The notes under the pieces: generated by a model
The model's database searches: none
Seen by the model: only the letters and a program-made list of their open reading frames with translations
Told to the model about the DNA's origin: nothing
Translations under genes and position numbers: made by a program
Shown here: positions 58,017 to 64,000 of the stretch, piece after piece
How positions within the stretch are numbered: position 1 is the stretch's first letter
Layout: each line of letters starts with the position of its first letter
DNA from: Pollutimonas sp035515055
Lineage (GTDB): Bacteria; Pseudomonadota; Gammaproteobacteria; Burkholderiales; Burkholderiaceae_B
Length of the DNA stretch: 64,000 nt
Direction of reading: 5' to 3'
NCBI GenBank assembly: GCA_035515055.1
Contig: DATJBV010000050.1
Span: forward strand, 43,189 to 107,188

Positions 58017-59246
58017 ATGCCGTCCACCGAAGCCGCCATCGCCCCAGAAGTCGAAGCAAATTTGCGTATTGTCAAGCGCGGTTGCAGCGAGCTTCTCGTC
58101 GAGTCAGAGTTCATCAAGAAGCTGGCGCGCAGCCACGCCACCGGCAAACCGCTGCGCATCAAGCTTGGCTTGGACCCCACGGCGCCCGATATTCATTTGG
58201 GGCACACAGTAGTCCTGAACAAATTGAGGCAGCTGCAAGATATCGGTCACTCGGTCATTTTCCTGATTGGCGATTTCACTTCCATGATCGGGGACCCCAG
58301 CGGCCGCAACGCCACCCGGCCGCCTCTTACCGCCGAGCAAATCCACGAGAACGCCAAAACATACTACGCGCAGGCAAGCCTGGTGCTCGATTCCGCCAAA
58401 ACCGAGATCCGCTATAACTCCGAGTGGTGCGACCCTTTAGGAGCCCGCGGCATGATCCAGCTGGCGTCCCGTTATACGGTGGCGCGCATGATGGAGCGCG
58501 AAGACTTCACCCGGCGTTTCAAGGGCGGAATTCCTATCTCTGTGCACGAATTCCTGTATCCGCTCATGCAAGGCTACGACTCCGTGGCGCTGAAGGCCGA
58601 CCTGGAACTGGGCGGCACCGACCAGAAGTTCAATTTGCTCGTGGGCCGTGAGCTACAGAAAGAATACGGCCAAGAGCCGCAGTGCATCCTGACCATGCCT
58701 TTGCTCGAAGGCACCGACGGCGTCGACAAGATGTCCAAATCCAAAGGCAACTACATCGGTATCTCGGAGGCGCCGGATTCCATGTTCGGCAAACTCATGT
58801 CCATTTCCGACACCCTGATGTGGAAGTACTTCGAGCTGCTGTCATTCCGGCCTATGGACGATATCGCCGCGTTGCAGAAGCAGGTACAAGAAGGGATGAA
58901 TCCGCGCGATGCCAAAGTGGCGCTCGCCAAGGAAATCGTGGCGCGTTTTCATTCCCCCAAAGCGGCAGACGATGCGTTGGCCAGTTTCCAGGCCCGCTTC
59001 CGAGACGGCGCCATTCCGGACGACATGCCGGAAGTGCGGTTGGGTGCCGCTCCCATGGGTATCCTGAAAGTATTGCGCGAAGCCGCATTGGTTGCGTCTG
59101 GATCCGAGGCGCAACGCAATGTGGAGCAAGGGGGCGTGCGGGTCAACGGTGACCGCATCGAAGACAAGTCGCTCCAGCTTCCAGCCGGGGTCTACGTCGT
59201 ACAAGTGGGCAAGCGCAAGTTTGCCCGCGTCACACTAACCGCATGA
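58017..59246 (+). CDS. tyrS: Tyrosyl-tRNA synthetase
   Basis: Charges tRNA-Tyr. The 409-residue class I synthetase has LGLDPTAPDIHLGHTVVLNKL with the HIGH motif, TDQKFNLLVGRELQKEYGQEPQ, and VDKMSKSKGNYIGIS with the KMSKS loop near residue 236, plus an S4-like C-terminal domain (VNGDRIEDKSLQLPAGVYVVQVGKRKFARV). The gap to the divergent M23 gene is 244 bp and AT-rich; no T-box or other leader is recognised there. Confidence 0.97.
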   Translation: MPSTEAAIAPEVEANLRIVKRGCSELLVESEFIKKLARSHATGKPLRIKLGLDPTAPDIHLGHTVVLNKLRQLQDIGHSVIFLIGDFTSMIGDPSGRNATRPPLTAEQIHENAKTYYAQASLVLDSAKTEIRYNSEWCDPLGARGMIQLASRYTVARMMEREDFTRRFKGGIPISVHEFLYPLMQGYDSVALKADLELGGTDQKFNLLVGRELQKEYGQEPQCILTMPLLEGTDGVDKMSKSKGNYIGISEAPDSMFGKLMSISDTLMWKYFELLSFRPMDDIAALQKQVQEGMNPRDAKVALAKEIVARFHSPKAADDALASFQARFRDGAIPDDMPEVRLGAAPMGILKVLREAALVASGSEAQRNVEQGGVRVNGDRIEDKSLQLPAGVYVVQVGKRKFARVTLTA

Positions 59247-59270
59247 GCCGCTCTTACCAGGAGGTTTGTC

Positions 59271-59903
59271 ATGAAGCTTACCAGTGAGTCGTTTTCGGAT
59301 CAGGGTTTCATCCCCGAACGCAATGCCTTCGGGAAACCGGATGGGCACAACCACGTGGCATTGGCGGGCAATGCCAATCCGCATCTTGCCTGGTCCGATG
59401 CGCCAGCCGCCACGCAGTCCTTCGTTGTCATCTGCCATGACCCTGACGTGCCCAGCAAGCCCGACGACGTCAACCTGGAAGACCGCGAGGTCCCGGCCAC
59501 TCTGCCTCGGGTGGATTTTTATCACTGGGCGCTGATCGACATCCCCCCCACGGTCACCAGCATCGCGGAAGGTTCGTATTCCAATGGCATCACGCCGCGC
59601 GGCAAGGCCGGCCCATTGGCGCTCGACGATACCCGCCAAGGCGTGAACGATTTCACGAGCTGGTTCGCCATGGACCGCGACATGAATGGGGACTATTTTG
59701 GCTACGATGGCCCATGCCCCCCATGGAATGATTCGGTCGTGCACCGCTATATATTCACGGTCTATGCGCTCGACGTCGCCGATCTGCCTTTTGAAGGGAA
59801 GTTCACCGGCAGCGACGTCATCAGCGCCATCCAGGGCCATATTCTGGCCCAGGCCTCGATTACGGGGCTGTACACGCTGAACCCGCGCCTGGCACCGGGA
59901 TAG
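59271..59903 (+). CDS. Phosphatidylethanolamine-binding protein family (YbhB-like)
   Basis: A 210-residue PEBP/Raf kinase inhibitor-like protein of unknown bacterial role. Seen: PHLAWSDAPAATQSFVVICHDPDVPSKPDDVN with the ligand-pocket D-x-D-x-P, VDFYHWALIDIPPTVTSI and YDGPCPPWNDSVVHRYIFTVYALD, the latter carrying the GPCPP-W family motif. There is no signal peptide, so it is cytoplasmic. It is 24 bp after tyrS with a good ribosome site (AGGAGG) and probably cotranscribed. Confidence 0.93.
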   Translation: MKLTSESFSDQGFIPERNAFGKPDGHNHVALAGNANPHLAWSDAPAATQSFVVICHDPDVPSKPDDVNLEDREVPATLPRVDFYHWALIDIPPTVTSIAEGSYSNGITPRGKAGPLALDDTRQGVNDFTSWFAMDRDMNGDYFGYDGPCPPWNDSVVHRYIFTVYALDVADLPFEGKFTGSDVISAIQGHILAQASITGLYTLNPRLAPG

Positions 59904-59973
59904 ACTTGCATTCGCGCTAGAATAGGCGCGATTGTTCATTGTTTGTTGCCACCACCATAGACCAGGATAGCCA

Positions 59974-61218
59974 ATGTTTGACCGTTCACGTACTCTTGAT
60001 CAAGTCGATGCCGACGTCTGGGCCGCCGTTCAGAAAGAAAACATTCGCCAGGAACAGCATATAGAGCTGATTGCCTCCGAAAACTACACCAGCCCCGCCG
60101 TCATGCAGGCTCAGGGCACGCAGCTTACCAACAAGTATGCCGAAGGCTATCCCGGCAAGCGCTATTACGGCGGCTGCGAGTACGTCGACGTGGTCGAGCA
60201 GTTGGCGATCGACCGCCTGAAAGAAATATTCGGCGCCGAGGCGGCCAACGTTCAGCCCAATTCAGGATCGCAGGCAAACCAGGGCGTATACATGGCGGTG
60301 CTCAAGCCGGGCGACACGGTGCTGGGCATGAGCCTCGCCGAGGGCGGCCATCTTACGCATGGCTCGCCGGTCAATGCATCGGGCAAGCTCTACAATTTCC
60401 TTTCGTATGGCCTCGATGCTGACGAAGCCATCGATTACGACCAGTTGGAACGCCTGGCCAAGGAACACAAGCCCAAGCTTATCGTCGGCGGCGCATCGGC
60501 CTACTCGCTACGCATCGACTTCGAACGCATGGCGCGCATTGCGCACGACAACGGCGCGCTGTTCATGGTCGACATCGCCCACTATGCGGGCCTGGTCGCC
60601 GGCGGCGTCTATCCGAACCCGGTGCCGCATGCGGACTTCGTCACCTCCACGACGCACAAATCCCTGCGCGGTCCGCGCGGCGGCGTCATCATGATGAAGC
60701 CTCAGTTCGAGAAGGCCATCAATTCTGCAATCTTCCCGGGAATACAGGGCGGCCCCCTGATGCACGTGATCGCCGCCAAGGCGGTTGCGTTCAAGGAAGC
60801 CTTGTCGCCCGATTTCAAGGAATATGCCGCCCAAGTGGTGAAGAACGCCGATGTCCTGGCGCGTACCCTGGTCGAGCGTGGCCTGCGTATTGTGTCCGGC
60901 CGCACCGAGAGCCACCTGATGCTGGTTGACCTGCGTGCCAAGGGCATTACCGGCAAAGTCGCCGAAGAAGCGCTTGGCCAGGCCCATATCACGGTCAACA
61001 AGAACGCTATCCCGAACGACCCTGAAAAGCCTTTCGTCACCAGCGGCGTGCGTTTGGGTACGCCCGCCATGACGACTCGCGGCTTCAAGGAAGCGGAAGC
61101 GCAACTCACCGGCCACCTTATCGCCGATGTTCTCGACAATGCCCGCGACCCGGCAGCCATCGAGTCCGTCCGCGTGCGCGTCAACGAGCTCACGGCTCGC
61201 TTGCCCGTCTATCGTTAA
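59974..61218 (+). CDS. glyA: Serine hydroxymethyltransferase
   Basis: PLP enzyme that interconverts serine and glycine and supplies methylene-tetrahydrofolate. The 414-residue product has IELIASENYTSPAVMQAQG, YAEGYPGKRYYGGCEYVD, DIAHYAGLVAGGVYPNPV and the PLP lysine in TSTTHKSLRGPRGGVI near residue 230. It comes before nrdR, the usual glyA-nrdR-ribD order in betaproteobacteria. Confidence 0.98.
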   Translation: MFDRSRTLDQVDADVWAAVQKENIRQEQHIELIASENYTSPAVMQAQGTQLTNKYAEGYPGKRYYGGCEYVDVVEQLAIDRLKEIFGAEAANVQPNSGSQANQGVYMAVLKPGDTVLGMSLAEGGHLTHGSPVNASGKLYNFLSYGLDADEAIDYDQLERLAKEHKPKLIVGGASAYSLRIDFERMARIAHDNGALFMVDIAHYAGLVAGGVYPNPVPHADFVTSTTHKSLRGPRGGVIMMKPQFEKAINSAIFPGIQGGPLMHVIAAKAVAFKEALSPDFKEYAAQVVKNADVLARTLVERGLRIVSGRTESHLMLVDLRAKGITGKVAEEALGQAHITVNKNAIPNDPEKPFVTSGVRLGTPAMTTRGFKEAEAQLTGHLIADVLDNARDPAAIESVRVRVNELTARLPVYR

Positions 61219-61229
61219 CCCAAGGATCG

Positions 61230-61247
61230 CCCCGGGTTCGCCCGGGG
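61230..61247 (+). promoter_or_regulatory. UUCG-loop hairpin just upstream of nrdR
   Basis: CCCCGGG, loop TTCG, CCCGGGG: a seven-pair, almost pure GC stem ending ten bases before the nrdR ATG. There is no T run, so it is not a terminator. The right arm holds the only purine-rich sequence that could serve as ribosome site (CGGGG), so folding could limit nrdR translation. Confidence 0.65.
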
Positions 61248-61257
61248 TCTCGCAGCC

Positions 61258-61719
61258 ATGAAATGCCCGTTTTGCAGCAGCTTCGAGACGCAAGTAATCG
61301 ACTCTCGTGTTTCCGAAGAGGGCGACACCATACGCAGGCGACGCCGCTGCACCGGCTGCGATCGCCGATTCACCACGTATGAACGGGTAGAGCTCGTCAT
61401 GCCGGCGGTGGTAAAACGCAACGGGACTCGTGTCGAATTCGACATCGACAAGCTGCGCGGCAGTTTCAAGCTGGCCTTGCGCAAGCGCCCGGTCAGCACG
61501 GCCGACGTCGACGCGGCCGTCTTGCGCGTCCAGGAAGCGCTTCTGCTTAGCGGTTTGCGCGAGGTCGGCACTGGTTACCTTGGCGAGCTGGTCATGAACG
61601 AGCTGCGCAAGCTCGATCAAGTGGCCTACGTGCGTTTCGCATCGGTGTATAAAAGCTTTGAAGACATCGGCGAATTCGTTAAAGCCATCGACGAAATCAC
61701 CATTCCTTCCAAGCCGTGA
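61258..61719 (+). CDS. nrdR: Transcriptional repressor NrdR
   Basis: NrdR senses (d)ATP and represses ribonucleotide reductase operons. The 153-residue protein has a zinc ribbon with C3, C6, C31 and C34 (MKCPFCSSFETQVIDSR; RRRRRCTGCDRRFTTYE) and an ATP-cone from about residue 49 (PAVVKRNGTRVEFDIDKLRGSFKLAL). Its likely targets in the window are the two boxes over the nrdA promoter at 38217-38263. ribD begins at a GTG overlapping its stop, so it is translationally coupled to riboflavin synthesis genes. Confidence 0.97.
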   Translation: MKCPFCSSFETQVIDSRVSEEGDTIRRRRRCTGCDRRFTTYERVELVMPAVVKRNGTRVEFDIDKLRGSFKLALRKRPVSTADVDAAVLRVQEALLLSGLREVGTGYLGELVMNELRKLDQVAYVRFASVYKSFEDIGEFVKAIDEITIPSKP

Positions 61720-62858
61720 CATACGCGCCAGACGCCGATGAACGCTGGATGCGCGAGGCGCTGGATCTGGCCCGAACCGCTTTATACATTACCGCTCCGA
61801 ATCCGCGGGTTGCGTGCCTAATCGTGCGCGATGAACAGCTGCTGGCCTCCGGGGTGACCCAAATGGCCGGCGGTCCGCATGCGGAAGTGATGGCATTGCG
61901 CCAAGCGGCCGAACGCGGACAGGACACGGCTGGCGCCACCTTCTATGTCACTCTGGAGCCTTGCAGCCATTATGGCCGCACACCGCCTTGCGTGGACGCC
62001 TTGATCGCGGCGCGGCCCGCGCGCGTTGTCGTGGCCATGCAGGACCCGAATCCCCTGGTGGGCGGGCGGGGCATGGCCAAGTTGCGCGGCGCGGGGATCG
62101 CCGTATCGATGGCGGGTAGCCTGGACGACGCCTTGGCGCTCAACCCGGGCTTTGTCGCGCGCATGACGCGCAAGACGCCATGGGTATGGCTCAAATTGGC
62201 GGCGTCGCTGGATGGACGCACGGCACTGGCCAGCGGCGAGTCGCAATGGATCACAGGGCCGGCAGCGCGTGCCGACGGCCATCACTGGCGGGCGCGTAGC
62301 TGCGTCGTGCTTACCGGCTTGGGCACCGTCAAGGCCGACGATCCGCAAATGAACGTGCGCGGCGTCGATACTCCCCGGCAACCCATCAAGGCCATCGTCG
62401 ACACGCGTTTCGAAGTGAACGAACACGCGCGCATTTTCGACGGAACCAAGACATGGCTATTCACCGGTGGCAGCGATCCGGCAAAAGCGGCGCGGCTGGC
62501 CGGCAAGAACGTGGAAGTTGTGCGTTTGCCGCAAGACGCGCAAGGCCTGGATATGCGGGCGCTGATGCTGTGGTTGGCCGATAATAATATCAATGAAGTG
62601 CATGTCGAAGCCGGCTCCCGCCTCAGCGGCGGGCTGCTGCAGGCCGAATGCGTCGATGAGTTGCTCACTTACCTGGCGCCTGTCCTCTTGGGTGAAGGAC
62701 TGGGAATGGTACGCATGCAGCCGCTGTCCGGTTTGTCGCAGGCGCAGCGCTTCGAGTTCATCGACACCGTGGCAATGGGAGCCGACGTGCGCCTGCGCGC
62801 CCGCCACACCGAAAGGTGGCGGGCTTTGCTGAAATCCGTGCAGCCTACGGCTGCCTAA
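61716..62858 (+). CDS. ribD: Bifunctional diaminohydroxyphosphoribosylaminopyrimidine deaminase / 5-amino-6-(5-phosphoribosylamino)uracil reductase
   Basis: RibD performs the second and third steps of riboflavin synthesis. The 380-residue product has an N-terminal zinc deaminase domain (AGGPHAEVMALRQA near residue 48 and LEPCSHYGRTPPCVDALI) and a C-terminal reductase domain (PWVWLKLAASLDGRTALASGESQWITG near 150, then VLTGLGTVKADDPQMNVR and NINEVHVEAGSRLSGGLL). Starts at GTG 61716, overlapping the nrdR stop as GTGA. ribE follows after 20 bp. Confidence 0.97.
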   Translation: MTYAPDADERWMREALDLARTALYITAPNPRVACLIVRDEQLLASGVTQMAGGPHAEVMALRQAAERGQDTAGATFYVTLEPCSHYGRTPPCVDALIAARPARVVVAMQDPNPLVGGRGMAKLRGAGIAVSMAGSLDDALALNPGFVARMTRKTPWVWLKLAASLDGRTALASGESQWITGPAARADGHHWRARSCVVLTGLGTVKADDPQMNVRGVDTPRQPIKAIVDTRFEVNEHARIFDGTKTWLFTGGSDPAKAARLAGKNVEVVRLPQDAQGLDMRALMLWLADNNINEVHVEAGSRLSGGLLQAECVDELLTYLAPVLLGEGLGMVRMQPLSGLSQAQRFEFIDTVAMGADVRLRARHTERWRALLKSVQPTAA

Positions 62859-62878
62859 GCCTTTACTAGAGAACCAAC

Positions 62879-63523
62879 ATGTTCACAGGAATTGTCGCCG
62901 CAGTCGGACGCATCGTCCAAGTGTCTGCTTTCAATAATGGCCAGGCGGACGCCGGCGTGCATCTCACTATTCAAGTCGCCGACTTCCTGCGCGACACGAC
63001 CAAGCTGGGCGACTCGATCGCCATCGAGGGCGCCTGCATGACCGTAGTTGCCCTGGGCGCAGACACCTTCAGCGTCGATGTATCGCGCGAAAGCTTGCGG
63101 CGCACGGCGGGGCTGGATGCGCCCGGCGAGGTGAACCTGGAGCATGCCTTGCGCATGGGCGATTCGCTGGACGGCCATTTGGTCTCCGGCCACGTCGATG
63201 GTCTGGGCCGCGTTTCCCGGTTCGCTCCGGTTGGGGAGTCGTGGGACTTGCATATTTCCGTGCCGCAAGAGCTTGCCAACTACTTGGCATACAAGGGTTC
63301 CATTACTGTCAATGGCGTGAGCCTTACCGTGAACCAAGTGGACGACGAGGCGCAGGGCTGCACGGTGCGCATCAACCTGATACCGCACACGGTGCAGGCT
63401 ACGACACTAAAGAATTTGCGGGTCGGCATGCCGGTTAATCTGGAGATCGACATGATTGCGCGCTATGTGGAACGTTTATTAAGCCAGCGGGAATCCGCTT
63501 TGGGGTCCCGCCAAAATTCATGA
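62879..63523 (+). CDS. ribE: Riboflavin synthase, alpha subunit
   Basis: Dismutates two lumazines into riboflavin and a pyrimidine. The 214-residue product has two related barrels, each with a family motif: MFTGIVAAVGRIVQV and DSIAIEGACMTVVALGADTFSVDVSRESLRRT in the first; DGHLVSGHVDGLGRV and GSITVNGVSLTVNQVD in the second. Third gene of nrdR-ribD-ribE. No FMN riboswitch is visible upstream of this unit. Confidence 0.96.
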   Translation: MFTGIVAAVGRIVQVSAFNNGQADAGVHLTIQVADFLRDTTKLGDSIAIEGACMTVVALGADTFSVDVSRESLRRTAGLDAPGEVNLEHALRMGDSLDGHLVSGHVDGLGRVSRFAPVGESWDLHISVPQELANYLAYKGSITVNGVSLTVNQVDDEAQGCTVRINLIPHTVQATTLKNLRVGMPVNLEIDMIARYVERLLSQRESALGSRQNS

Positions 63524-63594
63524 TGGATGAACGGTGCGCGCTTATTCTGCTAGAATAGCGGACTTCGCTTTGTTAGTTATAGAAGCCAGAATCA

Positions 63595-63685
63595 GGACAG
63601 GTGGCCGAGCGGTTGAAGGCGCACGCCTGGAAAGCGTGTATACGTGAATAACGTATCGGGGGTTCGAATCCCCCTCTGTCCGCCA
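63595..63685 (+). tRNA. tRNA-Ser(GGA)
   Basis: A 91-base gene with encoded CCA. Acceptor stem GGACAGG/TCTGTCC (last pair G-T), discriminator G, D-arm GCCGAGCGGTTGAAGGC, anticodon loop CTGGAAA with anticodon GGA at 63629-63631, a long class II variable arm with a stem ATACG/CGTAT, and a T-arm GGGGGTTCGAATCCCCC. It reads UCC and UCU codons. Confidence 0.97.
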
Positions 63686-63715
63686 AGATTGCGTTTGCTG
63701 CTGTACCGCGGCACC

Positions 63716-63752
63716 AAAAAGCCCGCATGCTTACTAGCATTGCGGGCTTTTT
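63716..63752. terminator. Bidirectional terminator between tRNA-Ser and the convergent gene
   Basis: AAAAAGCCCGCA pairs with TGCGGGCTTTTT (12 pairs), with an inner ATGC/GCAT extension offset by one base. T tracts are present on both strands. It closes the tRNA transcript on the plus strand and the partial gene on the minus strand. Confidence 0.9.
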
Positions 63753-63790
63753 AGTGTCTGTGCCTGCCTCGTGATGCCGGCACCGCGCCT

Positions 63791-64000
63791 TCAGCAGTGG
63801 CGACTCGCGGGTTCCAGATCCAGCAGGGGTCCGGACGGAACAATACCGTTAGGGTTGATGCTGTGATGGCTGCGGTAATAGTGCTGTTTGATGTGCTCGA
63901 AGTTGACGGTGGATGCGACGCCGGGCCAATGGTATAGCTCACGCGTATAGCGCCACAGATTCTCGTAGTCGGCCAGGCGCTTCAGATTGCACTTGAAGTG
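63791..64000 (-). CDS. Glutathionyl-hydroquinone reductase-like glutathione transferase (3' end only)
   Basis: Only the last 69 residues are in the window; the rest lies past the right edge. They read FKCNLKRLADYENLWRYTRELY, then VASTVNFEHIKQHYYRSH and NPNGIVPSGPLLDL, which match the C-terminal part of the YqjG/ECM4 group of Xi-class glutathione transferases. Those enzymes reduce glutathionyl-hydroquinones through a cysteine in the N-terminal domain, not visible here. Stop codon is at 63791-63793. Confidence 0.85.
   Translation of the reverse strand, partial: HFKCNLKRLADYENLWRYTRELYHWPGVASTVNFEHIKQHYYRSHHSINPNGIVPSGPLLDLEPASRHC

Noticed and set aside
63595..63685. tRNA-Ser as an integration site of a genomic island
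   Set aside because: No integrase, no repeat of the tRNA 3' end, and normal genes with a shared terminator follow directly.
1..64000. Prophage, insertion sequences, toxin-antitoxin or defence islands
   Set aside because: No transposase, integrase, phage structural, restriction or defence-type proteins were found in any frame.

Overview
The window looks like an ordinary chromosomal stretch of a betaproteobacterium of the order Burkholderiales, most likely family Alcaligenaceae (Bordetella, Pusillimonas or Candidimonas relatives). The reasons are high GC content, gene blocks that I know from that group (rplU-rpmA-obgE-proB; rnb-tonB-aroE-mtgA; aroQ-accB-accC-prmA; erpA/anmK/M23 peptidase/tyrS; glyA-nrdR-ribD-ribE) and a lysine/alanine/proline-rich histone H1-like protein typical of Bordetella. 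I see no prophage, insertion sequence, integrase or CRISPR array. The genus is an inference from gene order; no database search was made.

Layout. 1-4259: proB (cut by the left edge), obgE, rpmA, rplU and argJ, all on the minus strand. 4370-12472: a catabolic cassette with a MarR regulator facing a six-gene plus-strand operon: flavin monooxygenase/Old Yellow Enzyme fusion, short-chain dehydrogenase, crotonase-fold enzyme, acyl-CoA dehydrogenase, aryl-CoA ligase and a RidA-type deaminase. It fits aerobic CoA-linked breakdown of 2-aminobenzoate (anthranilate). 12476-18243: hemL, thiE and a divergent thiD; rubredoxin, yqgE, ruvX and an acyltransferase; then apaH. 18240-25885: a minus-strand block of envelope and metabolic genes (lptG, mtgA, aroE, tonB-like, RNase II-like, yqiA, mpl). 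25983-32472: plus-strand tlpA-like, aroQ, accB, accC, prmA, a zinc-ribbon membrane protein, a PfkB kinase and a glycine-zipper lipoprotein. 32519-41767: yggT, the H1-like protein, nrdB and nrdA with a clear NrdR-controlled promoter, and a giant indolepyruvate oxidoreductase facing an Lrp-type regulator. 42331-50082: a CopD-like membrane protein, a lipoprotein, gltX, a Pat-like acetyltransferase, an esterase, darP and pmbA. 50179-55224: an orphan TRAP binding protein, rplM-rpsI, a 575-bp hairpin-rich intergenic region, argC, a coiled-coil membrane protein and erpA. 55238-64000: anmK, an M23 peptidase, tyrS, a PEBP-family protein, glyA, nrdR, ribD, ribE, tRNA-Ser(GGA), and the 3' end of a glutathionyl-hydroquinone reductase-like gene.

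The most interesting material is the anthranilate-type cassette. Its RidA member and a crotonase-fold protein that appears to lack both classical catalytic glutamates suggest deamination to a beta-keto thioester followed by hydrolytic ring opening. Two related operator-like palindromes sit in front of marR and of the operon, the second over the operon's -10 element. Also notable are a pair of NrdR boxes 31 bp apart over the nrdA promoter, with nrdR itself 23 kb away in the window, and the palindrome-rich gap after rpsI.
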